Source: Pelodera strongyloides (Eukaryota; Nematoda; Chromadorea; Rhabditida; Rhabditidae). Taken from it: a stretch of DNA of 64,000 bases. The stretch spans positions 1 through 64,000 of the forward strand of contig JAANDG010000437.1 in NCBI GenBank assembly GCA_036852015.1, in the 5' to 3' direction. Position numbers and translations under genes: made by a program. The notes under the pieces were generated by a model, which saw only the letters and a list, made by a program, of their open reading frames with translations, was not told where the DNA came from and ran no database searches. Below are positions 47,908 through 61,300 of this stretch, in pieces (position 1 is the first letter of the stretch; each line of letters opens with the position of its first letter).

Positions 47908-50900
47908 CTATAATTCTTCATCATACTCTTCTTCATCCAATTTCTTCAGAAGTTCCGCTTGTTGCGCTGCTCGCTCAGCGTCGGTCATCTAAAAAACGAT
48001 AGAATAAGAACGAACTGGCTTGCGCGTGGCGGCGCCACCCGCACCACCATTGATCCCATCAATGGCCCATCAATATTACAGGGTGTAAATTCCGTGCGTA
48101 AACGGAGGTGTTTGGAGTGGAGGTGGTTTCCTTCGCTTAGTGATAGACCGTTTTTAATAAAACACCATGTTTCACTCAAATATATACATTTCTAATTGCT
48201 TTTGGAGGTGGTCAAAACCAACCCGGAGATGGTACGTGCGTGTTTCAACGCATCAACCTCCCCTGTCAGTATTGAAAAAGGTCATACGCCTTGTACATTT
48301 ACAGTCTCGCCGTGAAAGGATCATAAATCAATGCGTTACCAATTACCATTGTACACGGGTTACTATATATGCAAAAAGCAACTATCAGTAGGAACACAAC
48401 AATGCGCAGATGCCCATCTGATGCCAAATATTCACTATAATCAGCCAAAATCACTGCAAATTTATTTATAAACGGCCAAACTTGACGCAAAACCTACCGT
48501 AATATAAGTGCTGCCACCAGCCATTCGATTTCCCGATCGGGTATTAATTGCCCTGTCTTCCTTCTTCTCTTCCGCCAAAGAAGTCCGTTTCCTGAGACTC
48601 GATCTCTTAATCAATGGATCTCCTTCTGAACCACTCGTCGACATTCGTTTACGCAGTGATGACTGAAATAAATAGAATACTATAAGTTCATAATATTCAC
48701 TGTCAAGCTCAGAAGCAATCAGAATGGTCACGTTTTGGAGTTTAGATGTTAATTTATAAAGCGGTATAAAGTAGTTGCAACTTTTATGTGAAGTACAACA
48801 AACATGGCACTCTAAATATGAAAAATGAAATAGATCAGAAGACGGTAGCTGAACAAAACAAGGTTCCAACAAATAGGCATCTGTAAACCATTACCAAAAT
48901 CAATTCTTACCCTTGTTGCTGGACCCGACGGTGCTTCCGCAGTGGCCTTTTTAGAAACGTCTCCTTGTGCAGAATTGCTTCCAGAAGTTACAGATCCAGT
49001 TACAGACCGTTCTTCAGAAAGTCGGGGCGGCAAGTCAGAGAACGACTTGTTTTCCTCACGTTGTTGTTGTTTCAGCTTCTGCCGCTCCGCATCATTCTCC
49101 GTACGCAACGCTGACGCCATAGACGCCAAAAGGCTCAGTCCGTCCATCTAGAAAGAGTCACATTGGCATATGCTTACAAAGTAAAATGAATAGTAACTAA
49201 CCGATTGATTGTTCACCGCATTATCAACTGTTATCACATACAAAATACACGTATGGAACAATTCAAACCGATAACATCGTTTAAGACAGGCCCTTCGAAT
49301 AATGCACATGACAGAAAATAAAATTATACTAACCTACACAGAAAAAAAAAGATATAACTGCGGAACGGAACGCACAGAAAAATTGTTGTTGGCCCAAATT
49401 CGTCACGAGTTGGTCACCAAATGGGCAGACCCACGAAAAAAACATGGAACCGTCACCAAACGGATTCACCCATTTCCTATGGGACCTACAATCACTACAG
49501 TACACCCAAAAGAAACACCTCCCACCTGTTCTTCCTCTTCAATGTGCCCAATCGGCTTCTTATCAGCCTTCGTGACCTGAGGTTCTAGTATCGGGGCTGG
49601 CGGGGGCGGGGGAAGTAATTCGAAAGACTGGTCCTCAGAAGGCTTGACCGAGGCTGTAGGAGATTTTGAAGTATCCGAAGACCGTGCATCATTTGCTGAA
49701 GACGACCGAGATGCCACTGCAGCGATAGTTTCATCAAGAGAAGCTGATGAGGTGGAGGCAGACGTGCCTAAAAAAAGAATAAAAAAAGTGCACACTTGTA
49801 CAGCAACAATCCACGGAATGAGAGGGTTCTCGGAAGCGGCTAAGAATTCTCCAAGAGGCAAACGGTTGTCAATAAACATACTTGTTATACTTTGGTTTTT
49901 AAGGGCACATATTCTGAACTAATGGCCTAGGGCAGCTCTCTACTCCATACCCACACGCACACAGTATTAGAGTAGTAAACTCATCGCTACTTAACGGCTT
50001 ACCGGTATGCGCGGATAAGGGCACTGTTATCAGAGCAAAGTATGGTAAGATTTAAACCATCCTTTACCTGGATTAGAGGTGCGAGATGCATCACCAGCAG
50101 AGGTGGCGGGGGCGGGGGCGGAAGCACCAGCCGCAGTTCGTAACCTACAAAAAAATAATGAGATTACGCGTTAAATCATACTCACTGTATAAGTAGCATA
50201 CACCATCATACACAATACAGTAGAATGAATGCAAACGTAAAACCCGACAGTCACCTCAAATCGGCTCACCTCAAATCGTGTCTGTTTTTTTTGTTTCTTT
50301 ATTTTCTATAAGGGATAATAAAAATTTGGAATACAAAAAGTAGTGTTCTATTTCAATACTCACGAAGATATTAGGTGATAAAGTGGGGGATCGATCGGCC
50401 CGAAATGAAAAAGTGTAATTGTCCTGCCTTGTTTGTATGGGACAATTAACACTTTTTCATTTCGGGCCGATCGATCCACCACTTTATCACCTAATATCTT
50501 CGTGAGTATTGAAATATAACACTACTTTTTGTATTCCAAATTTTTATTATCCCTTATAGAAAATAAAGAAACAAAAAAAACAGACACGATTTGAGGTGAG
50601 CCGATCCCTTTAAAGTCTTAATGGAAATGCTGGATATCAGAAATTCAGAAATTCAGAATCAGAAATTAAATAGGTACGGTGAAACACTGTTATGTAAACA
50701 TTCAACTGCGACATTTCAGAGACCAAGGGCCGTATTCACCAATACGCAGGGAGCCCTCCCTGGCCTCCCCAGGGAGCTAAGGAGTGCGAGAGCAGGAGAG
50801 ATTCAGTGCGCTCTATGGAGGGATCCCGGTGTGTTGGTGAATACGGTCACAGGAAGTACGGGAATGGAACAAGAAGTTAATATGATAGAGCTAGTAAAAC

Positions 50901-53900
50901 AACCAAACAAAGAACATACACAGTGGGTGCCGTTGATATTGGTTGCATCAGTCTGTGCGGAGGTACAATTGTAGGTCGAGGTGCATTCTAAATTGAAAAT
51001 AAATAGATATTTATTAGAAACAACATAATTATTATTACAAAAAATGCTAATTTCCAAAATGCGCGCGAAAACATTCACTTCTGACAAGGGATACTGATCC
51101 GTCAGGAAGGTTTCCGGCTTTCACAAACCTGCAGACTTTGGGAAATTTGCATACGATACCAATTTCCTATGTATCCTAGTTAATTTGGTGCCGGAAGCTT
51201 CAGACGGGCACCAACAATTTGCATAGGATACAATAGGAAATTCATACCATATGCAAATTTCCCAAAGTTGGTGCAATACGGCTTTAAATTCTGATTCAGA
51301 AGCGTTCTATCATATGCTACAGGGCAAATGTATTACAAGCACAAACATGTAACAATACGGAAAAATATTGATAATTAGCCGTCTGGTAATTACATAAGGC
51401 AATATCTAAACCTTACCGGTCCACCCGTCTGCCCTACTCTTTGCTGTTCTTGCGTCCGTGCCTAAACAAGAAAACGATAATATATAACACCTAATAACAC
51501 CTAATATAGGATGCAGCAAACTGGTAAGTTGATAATGACATAGTTACATCATCAGTGTTCCTTACGATACTACAAACTACACCTAAATACTTAAGTTTTA
51601 AACTTCGAAAAATAACCCAGATTCAATTTAGTCAAACTGTCAAACAAGGTCAACGGTTCCTTCTTCCTTCACATAAGCAAGATCGAATAAATTATCGACA
51701 CAGACACACCTGTAACACAGTCTGCACAGGTACTCTTCCCTGCATTACCATTGTCCCGCCTGTCGACCTAATTGGCAATTGTCCTCGGAATTGAGATGGA
51801 CCACTCTGATAAAGGCCACTCGCCGCCTGAGACTGAGACTGTGAAGGTCTGGCTCCTTGTACATTTCCGACTGCATAACGGGCTCCCGCGGACGACTCAT
51901 CATCGGCAATGTACGCCACATTTGACGGAGGCTTCTGATTCTGAAATAGGTAAACCATCACCCTTAATAGCCCGTATTCTCGGGTCGACGGGAACGTTCC
52001 GTTTGGGAGCTCATTCGTATGCAAATTTTTCCTCCAGCTAGTCTAGATAGTCGAGAAATTTGCATACAAAGGATTTCCCAAACGGAACGTTTCCGTCGAC
52101 CCGAGAATACGGGCTAATATGTTTGGTGTGCAGCGTATTCTGATGACCTCGGAGTGTTCAGTGATGGTTACTGACGACCGTGACAGTTCTGCCGTTCTGC
52201 GCCAAAGCGCGTATTCGAGATGAGCAGAAAAAAAACGGAAATCAAGCCAACTTCTTAGCGCATAAACAGTACAGTAGTGATAGACGAGACACAACGTTTC
52301 TGTTTCTGCCCATCTCGAACTCACCCTAACACATCCGAACTCACCCTGACACATCCGCTCCAACAAGGCTACACTAAATTCCCACACACAACCACATGTG
52401 ATATGAAAGAGTGTGTATGCTTATTTGAAAGATTACGGGTTAGAATTTAGATCGAACGACTCCGCTACAAACTTTTGGGCCAGTCTACAAGGGGGTACAT
52501 AAATGTATTACAGTATTACCTAAAAAAGGAACATCTGGCCAAATTCCAAACAACCATCAACTTACCGGAAACAATCCCCGATTGTGCTGTCGGACAGCAT
52601 ACGTACGTACACTACCACCACCAGCCGTTCCCTGCATTTGATAGTGAGATTGAGTAGCCGTAGCAGTGCTGACCAAAGAAATCCCACGACCTGCAAGGGG
52701 CAAAGGTTAGACCCAACTTCGCAAGGGAACAGAACTCTAAATAGGTACTAAAACAGACGAGCACTGTATCACATCATGACAACAACTAGCTCAAGACAGC
52801 TATCAACACTATCAATTTAATCATTATAATGAATAACAGAAAAACAAACAAATTCAACAACAAGAACACTCAACAAAACTACCTTGCGATGCTCTAGAGA
52901 TTCCAGCAGCAGCGCACTGCGCAGGCGTGGCGGCCACAAGGCGGAATCCCGGCGCAGAGTTCTAAAGACGGATGACGCGTTAACTTTACAAGTCAGTTAT
53001 CCTCACACGTGAGGACGATCAGGAACTCTACGATAAGACTGTGGAGGTGTTTCGCGCGAACTTTCCACAATTGCACACTGTATATTGGGATTTTTAATGA
53101 GTAAAGTTATGACAATCTTTCAAAAGGACAAACAGTAAACATACAATTAAACTACTGTTGGTAAATTCGGTAAAATTACTAAAATCAAGAAACCCACTCG
53201 CGAGAAAATGGATTCTACAGGCTTGTCTATGTGTGATGTCTGAATAAAGTGGAATGCACGTTTTTCCATTCTTTACCTGGTTTCCCATAGCTTGTGTTGT
53301 TGGTTGCGCATTATGAGCTCGTAGTTGTTCGGCTAAAAAAAATAAATAAAAAGAAGATCCAAAGAAATCAAATGCACTAACACTTTCCCCGCGCAGAAAA
53401 CAACACTCTTTCATTTCATATATTTCAGTAAACGAAAAATTCATAACTACAAATACGCGCAAAGGTAACGACAAGTCAAAACATCAACTTACCATAAGAG
53501 TCCTGCCTCTGTCCGCCATTTGCTCCCGCCTTTCTAGCAGACGTCGCCGGTAGGGCAGTCGATGTTGGCAGTCTCACATATTGTTGCTGTGGCGGTGGTG
53601 CGCCTTGACCTCCAGACGCTAGTCTTGGCTGAGGCTGTGGCTGAGGTGAAGTCAACTGAGGTTGGGGCACAGCTTGCCGTGGGGGCGGTGGAGCGGGTGG
53701 AGCTTGCGAAACAAGTTGGCGATGCGGGGGCACAGGAAGTGTCTGAAAAGGTATTAATCTCGAGCAATTTGTCATCTGCAACTCGTCGCCCACTCTGCGG
53801 AACAAGTCATAAGCTTTCAAAACCCCGTGCTGATAATTGAACAACATTTGAATCAAGAAGCGCAGTTTTCTAGCGTAGAAGTTTATTTATTAATCATACT

Positions 53901-55258
53901 ACAAACAATAAATCATAGTATCTGACTATTCTTGAAACAAACAGTAGCCTAAGCCTAAGCCTAAGCCTAAGCCTAAGCCTAAGCTCCGGTTCGGTTGTTG
54001 ATTGAAAACTGAAAAAACTCACGCGTGCCTGTGGTTGTGATGGAGGCGCAACAGTCATTTCCGGTTCTAAAATAAAACAGTTTCATTCACAATACTCAAA
54101 ATTCATACATAGGTTGTTGAGTAGAACCATCGGTATCGGTAGCCCAGATTCCCACAGAAACACTCCCCAACTCCTTCCCCCATTCGTCCCTAACTACAAC
54201 TATAACAGAGGCCAATCAAAACTCCAACCATACCTGGCTGCTGAACACTCGTTGTTGACAATCCTCTGACCGCTACCCTAACACCGGTTCCTGCTCGCAC
54301 CATCTGTGGTACTTGCTGATTGACGGAGCTCGACGTGTTTGACGATGTCGACGACTGTCTGGATAAGGGCTCCTTTGGTGGTTCTAGTGCCGAGGCGGTG
54401 CCCGCGCCACTTCCAAATGAGGTGCTCAGATTGACACGATGAGGAGGTTCCGCCATAACACGACGGTGGGGCGGCTCCACCATGGCGCGGTGCGGGGGTT
54501 CCCGTTCCGGCAAGGCGCGGTGAGGCGGCTCCGCTATTGCGCGATGTGGCGGCTCCGCTATGGCGCGGTGCGGCGGCTCTGCCATAGCCCGATGTGGTGG
54601 CTCCGCTATCGGACGATTCGGAGGTTCTCGTTGCGTTATAACGCGATGAGGCGGCTCAGGCATGGCGCGACGCGGCGGTTCCGCAATGGTCCGGTGAGGA
54701 AGTTCCATGACGCGACGATGCGGCTCTGCGACGGGGCGGTGTGGGGGTTCGGCAACATTGCGACTAAAAACAAACAAAGTAAATGACCACATGAATCTAC
54801 ATGAACTTTCGACATGAGTCTGAAGGATCTACGTCTCTATACATTAATTAACTGTATTACATTACACAAAACGTCTCGATAGCAAGAAGTCGATTTTAAA
54901 GCAAAATGCCGGCCGGTTTTTGAAACGCATCTCGGACAACTGCATTCGTATGATGTTTATGCTATGTAAGTGTGGTCGAACCGGGATCGAATTTTTATTC
55001 TCATTCATGCTCATTTGCATGTACCGCATAAGAATGCAGGTGAATTCGATGCGTTTCAAGAACCGGAGTCTGATTTCGCTTTAATCTACACGAAATAACG
55101 GTTACCTCGGCGGCTTCCGCTCAATAGTCTTCCTGGATCTTGGTTGCAGTAGACTTTGAAATGGTGAGACATTTTGTGTAGGATCTTCTTGATCCGGAAC
55201 TCCCAACTAAAATAACATTTTTTTAAAAGAGCACAGGTGAGGAAGGAAGAAAGATAAC

Positions 55259-55297
<39 letters not shown>

Positions 55298-55314
55298 CAA
55301 TGGGGGAACACATA

Positions 55315-55346
<32 letters not shown>

Positions 55347-58300
55347 ACAATGGGGAGAAAATATGGAGGCTGAGAGAGAGGGAAAGGATAGAGGGAAAAT
55401 ATAGATGCTCCTACCTCCGACTCTATCCCTGCTATGGCCGATTGGTCTTCACTCACGTGCCGTGGCTGAAAATGGCAAATAAATAAGTCCAACAGCCAAA
55501 TAGTTGCAAACGCGCGGGACAATAAAAACAGACAAAACTATTTCATTTTCAAAATGAATACCCAACAGGAGACTTGACAAATGAAAAAAAAAGAGAAAAC
55601 ATACTTGATAAACACTTCCCGCGCCATAGATTCCGCCCCTAAAAAACTAAAAGCGTACAAAGAAATATAAGAACAGATGCGACAACCATATAGTGACTCA
55701 CTGGTAGCTACTTAAGGGGTTACCATATTATATATGGTATATTAATTGTTTTTTGTTTACGTATAAGTTAATCACTTGTATGTTTCCAATTTATTTCCTC
55801 TTTTACGAACAAAGTAAAAAAAAAACCGAAACCCAAATACCTCTGAAGATTCGTTCCCTGTTTCTTTGTATAGGGCCTCTGTAAAAAATATTACTATAAT
55901 AAAAAATGGGAAGGGGTCAAAAAGAAAAAGAAAAAGACATCTCGCATAACTGATTCTTCATGGAGTCTATATTCAGCAATAGGGGTGTTCTATATCTATA
56001 CAGCTAAAAGCGGACACAACAAACAAAATCATCCCGAAACTCCCACTATTGTTTTAAAAACTGCATACCTTCGGCTGTGGCGAACGCACAGGCGATTCCA
56101 ACCCAGCCGACCGCTTTTGACGATGAAAAGGCACTGAACGCTTGGTGAAGTTTTCCCTAAATAATCAAATTGGATTCAATCCCGAAAAGTCAACAGTTTA
56201 TAGTTATAGTTTCATCCAATAAAAGACTGTATTTGAGAAAACACACAAAATCGGCATGGATCAAAAGGGAACGGGGACAATGATGGAACTAATTTCCATA
56301 TACAACGCATAATGTCCCGCATTTAGCCTATTTGTTAATCAATTTGTTAGAAATACCTTTGTTTCGGAAACCCTTATATACAAAAAGATTAACGTAGGAA
56401 ATGTGAATGTGGGAGTACTAAGTTGAAACTGGCACTCATTTGGCACAAACCTCGAAAACCGTCTGGTCCTCGCACAAACCATAGTCCGCTCCTCTCGGCT
56501 ATCTAGAAGCGTTTCCTTCGGTTCTTCTACTGGTTGATGTTGCTGCTTCGAAGTGGTTGGGGCCAATGGCGCAGGTGAAGCCTACAATTTGTACTAAATA
56601 GTGCAATTGGGCAATTAACTAAAACAAATGAACGTAAGTAGAATTTTAGATACAGAACAAAGTAGATAAGGCTTCGAGTTCATAAAAAATGGCTACTACA
56701 TAGAAATAAAACACGCAAAAAAAACCGCCGGTCTACAGTATTCTCGAGTTTCTGAGAGATGGGAAGAAAAAGAGGGAGAGATGAGAGGGAAAAAGAGAGA
56801 GAGAGATGAGAGGAACAGAAAGAGGAGAATGAGTACCACAAAAGATAGTGAACTTACCACACTTGTCATTTCCTCATCGTCGTCGCTGTCGTCGAGGACA
56901 AATTGCTAAATTATTTATATAAATAACTTATCCAGTATTGATCCAGATATCGAAACAAATAAGTTTACCATTATTCGCTAACTCGTTTACCCACATTTCC
57001 GAACTGAGAAAGAGACAGAAAGTCTTATTTTCGCTCAATCTACTTAATGCTTTTATTAACATAACCAGGCGCCAGGCTCCTGGAGCGTGGGTCGGAGCGG
57101 CCGTAGATATCCCTAAGTTATTCCAATTATACACCTTTCGAATTAGCCAATTAGCCTAATTATCCAACCTTCATGACTTGAGAACCCGCGTTGCTCGATT
57201 CCGACATCGACACGGTGGGTGGAGCTGACGGATCCGAGTCTCCAACTTTGACATGTAGTGGCGTGAGCACACTTCCTCGTGCAAGAGGTGGAGGATGAGC
57301 AGGCGGAGTAGGAGAACGGTACTTTTCTAGAAACATCTTTTTCCAGAAAGGAAGAAGGAAGTATTGTAGATTGCAAACACCGGGACTTGTCATCGAGCAA
57401 CGTGCATTGTAATATTAGAGCTTAGAATTTAAAGCGAAATACCAGACGGTTTTTGAAACGCATAGAGTACAAAAGCATTCTTATGCAGCTTATGCAAATG
57501 GGCATAAATCAGAATAAAAACGACCTAATTCGAGCAAATTAGCATAACCACGTCGGTTGTTCACGTAGTTTCAAAAACCGGGAGGTATTTCGCTTTAAAT
57601 ATGAAAACTTGAGCGACTCCAGTAACAGGAACTACGATAAAGTGGACCAAACCAAGCGTTTAAAAACTGAGTAATTGTAATTATACATATATGAAAACCG
57701 CAGACATGGGCCACTCGAGAAAATACGAAAATGTGGCACATCACGCGCAATACAAAACGCCCAGATGCAAAATACTTAAAACGTCTCATTACTAAAACAC
57801 ACATACAAGAAAACAGAGACTTACTGTAATGCATGGGACACAACGATCTTCCAAGGTTCACTACTGGAATTCCGCATTCCGAACACGCAACGAGAAAGTT
57901 CTGTGCGGTGTCATATTGGACCATATCTAAATCACACTTACAGTAACCAGATCATATTGGACCATATCTAAATCACACTTACAGTAACCAGACATCATCT
58001 TGTAGAACCCGTGTGGAGACCAAGCAACCCTAAGGGCGCGTTCGGGTTGCTCTTTCCGAAAGAGAAAGAGGCAAAAACCCCGTTCGGGTTGGACCTTTCC
58101 GAAAGGATTTAATGCTTTGTGAAAGTGAAAAGTACAGTACACACTTTCCGTGAACACGCAGGGGTTTTCGTTTTAAGACTTGAATCGATTTAATTGTGCA
58201 CTGTGCATTTCCTTCCGGTCTTGTGCACGTACTGCCATGTGCCTGCGGGCAGGTCGGCGGTCGGGAAAAAATACAATGCCGAAATTGTGCACAAGTGCGC

Positions 58301-61300
58301 AGACCGTGCACATTCAAATAAAAAATAAAACCCCTGCGTGTTCACGGAAAGTGTGTACTGTACTTTTCACTTTCACAAAGCATTAAATCCTTTCGGAAAG
58401 GTCCAACCCGAACGGGGTTTTTGCCTCTTTCTCTTTCGGAAAGAGCAACCCGAACGCGCCCTAAGAACCATAACAATGATAAAAAAAATAACTCACGGTT
58501 TTTGCAAAATATTGAACCCGGTAAAGCCATCTTGCTGCACGCATGCACGTAGTCGACGTCACTAAAAGAGGCACCTCATACTCATACATATACAAATACA
58601 ATATCAACAACAAAAACGAACAAGGAGGACTTTCTAAAGAAATAGGACACAGACGCATTGTGATACATCAAGAAAGACGAAAGACACAATCAATTTCTAG
58701 CACAACTGGTGTTATACACCAAAAACGGCATAGAGGAAACAAACAAAGGTAAAAGCATAGTAAATAAACAACTAACATCTCGACTTTGGGTTCTTCCTCA
58801 CTTCCGGACACCTTTCGAACAATCGATTCCATAACAGAGACGATTTCCGGATCCGAATTCGTAAAACGAGAATCCGAAACGGAAGAAACCATTTGGGAAA
58901 CTGTGCTCATCACATCATCTGAATACTTCGAATATGGCTTTTTTAAAGAGGTGAGTTGGGCGAAGTACACTGAACAATTTCGTTTACGTATTGTAGCAAA
59001 TTGCATGACGCGTGCCCCGAACACAATCCAGAGTATAGTAGTGCAAGCCAGACTCACCTTCATTCAACATAGGTGTTTCTTCCTTAGGCATATCGTCCCG
59101 CCTAAAGTAACAGAACTAGCCACGTGAAAGAAAAGACAAAAAACAATGTCTTGGGGACTATATTTACAAGTTTACAAGTATCTAAGTGGCAAGATAACAA
59201 AAGTAAATAAGAGACAAAAGAACCAAGAAAACAACAAAACAGAAACCTACGGTGGATGTCCAAAACGACAAATCGGTCCCCGCTTTGCTCGAAGTTTCTT
59301 CCGCACCTCAGATATCATCAGCGGAATGCGGTCCATCTAATTGTAACAATTAAAACACAAAAATACAAAAATACAACAGTGAAAAGCAGTAAAGCATAGC
59401 TTAGCTGCGTAGTGATATTTTCAGTTCAACTCACATATCACCTAAGTTGAAAGTTGAAACTAAGACACTCGTAGGGGTTACTCTCCACCAATAAGCTATA
59501 CTGCAACGAGGTAGTGTGGTCCCAGAGAATTGAAAATTGAAAGCTAGAAATTCTAGGGAAAGACTAACCTAACAACAGATACCGTATGAATAGCCACATA
59601 ACCTTTACAAAATCCAATACAAACCTCAATGATCCTTTTGGCTGCAGCGAGAAGCTTCTTCTGTTTCCCGTCCAGCTTCACCATTTGCAGATCTGCAAGC
59701 AAACGAAACAATATTAGATTATATTTCCAGAAATCAAACATTAACGATATAAGGCAATGCGGCGGCGAACACTAACTCTCTCTCTCTCTCTCATTGCGCA
59801 CCCAAATTTATCTCAAACCTCGTCCGCAGCGGGTTTAACGTTTAACCTAACCTCTACACAATAGAAATCTTGACTGAAACTTGAACAACACACACTAAAA
59901 CATTAAGGTAATCCAGCGAAAAGGACACACAGACAGGTCCATAACTGGTCCCTAAGAAGAGGAAGACCAGCTACCTACGTGAGCCTTTAAGCGACCAACT
60001 AGACCGCTAGCCTACCGTACCACAAAGGAACAATCACATACAATAATTAAAGAAAATATAAAAAGTAAAAAAAAGGGCTCACGTCGCCTCTCTTCTCTCG
60101 CCATTTTCTCTCCATCGGGTATCTTCTCATACGCACAACTCACTGTTCGCCTGCCTTGCTCTACAATAATCTCCCTGAAAATAAATAGTATAGCCAATCA
60201 AGCAAAACTGACGGATTACGGATCAACACAAACTAATTCAATCTCAAACTGCGAAACATTTCTGAGGATCCTTTCGCGAATATCTTCCCCCAATTTTTCA
60301 TACTAAGCAAAACGGTTTTCACAGCCACATTTGAGTAGTCTGGGAGATTTATCACAGAAAAATTGGGGAAAACTTTTTTTACGTGGGCCGCCTTTAACGC
60401 TAAGCGGATAAACCACAAGTTTCCAGCCAAAATTGTTTATTGCTTATTACAGACTCTTAGAAAGGGCGTAAAGCCATAAGAGACGATGAACATATACATA
60501 TGTCCTCTTTTAACCTTTAATCTTTAACAACAGATGCCTTACTGTGAATCCGTAAGATCATACTACATAACCACACAGACTCGTTTACGGACATTCATGC
60601 ACAACCCTGTAAAACTAAACAAAACAAAAAACTCACCTTAAAAGTCTTGCCGACTGAATGGCCGCCTCAAAATTCTCAAGCTGCAGTTTGTGAGCTTCCT
60701 TCAACGTGAAGACGCCGGCATTTCTGGAAAAACAATCAAGATTGCATCGATTGGCCATTACCATTGTACCTATTCACCTGGTGGTGAGCTACCACCACTA
60801 CATTGAAGATCCCCGACTTCTGCGAAACAAGGTACCCTGGATTCTACATGCTTAATCTACGTGTGACGATTGCTTGCCTGAATACAGTGGCCTTCATATA
60901 TTAAAGGGTCACCGTCTTGCACCTTATGTATATTTTGTGTTTTTATTATATGCATAACATGGCACAGTGTTGGAAAAATGTTTTGCATGAAATGCGGCAT
61001 AAGCGAGTAAAATGATGACGAAAAATAGTGTCCTTGGTCCAATACGCACCGTAACCCTATCCTAATTGACCCATATGGACAAGCTGATAATGACTGGACA
61101 AATGTAATTCCATAAGAAAAACACAAAGGCCAAAACGGTGACAGCGTCCCTTTAATATCAATGGGGCTACTACAATCACTCACTTCAGTGGATGATCATC
61201 ATGAATTGGCGGTACAACATCCTCACACGACGGCTTCCACGAATGCATCGGCGACAATATGGGATCGTCCTCACTAAACTTACAAAAGTATTTAAATTCA

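Noticed and set aside
58029..58200. Upstream extension of the KANSL2-like exon through HGFYKMMSGYCKCDL
   Set aside because: Attractive Cys pairs, but the phase from the exon ending at 58497 fits only the acceptor at 57926, which also supplies the zinc-ligand His.
57927..58386. Open frames within the 58-kb foldback
   Set aside because: The frames mirror each other across the inverted arms and cross the element ends. No coding signature.
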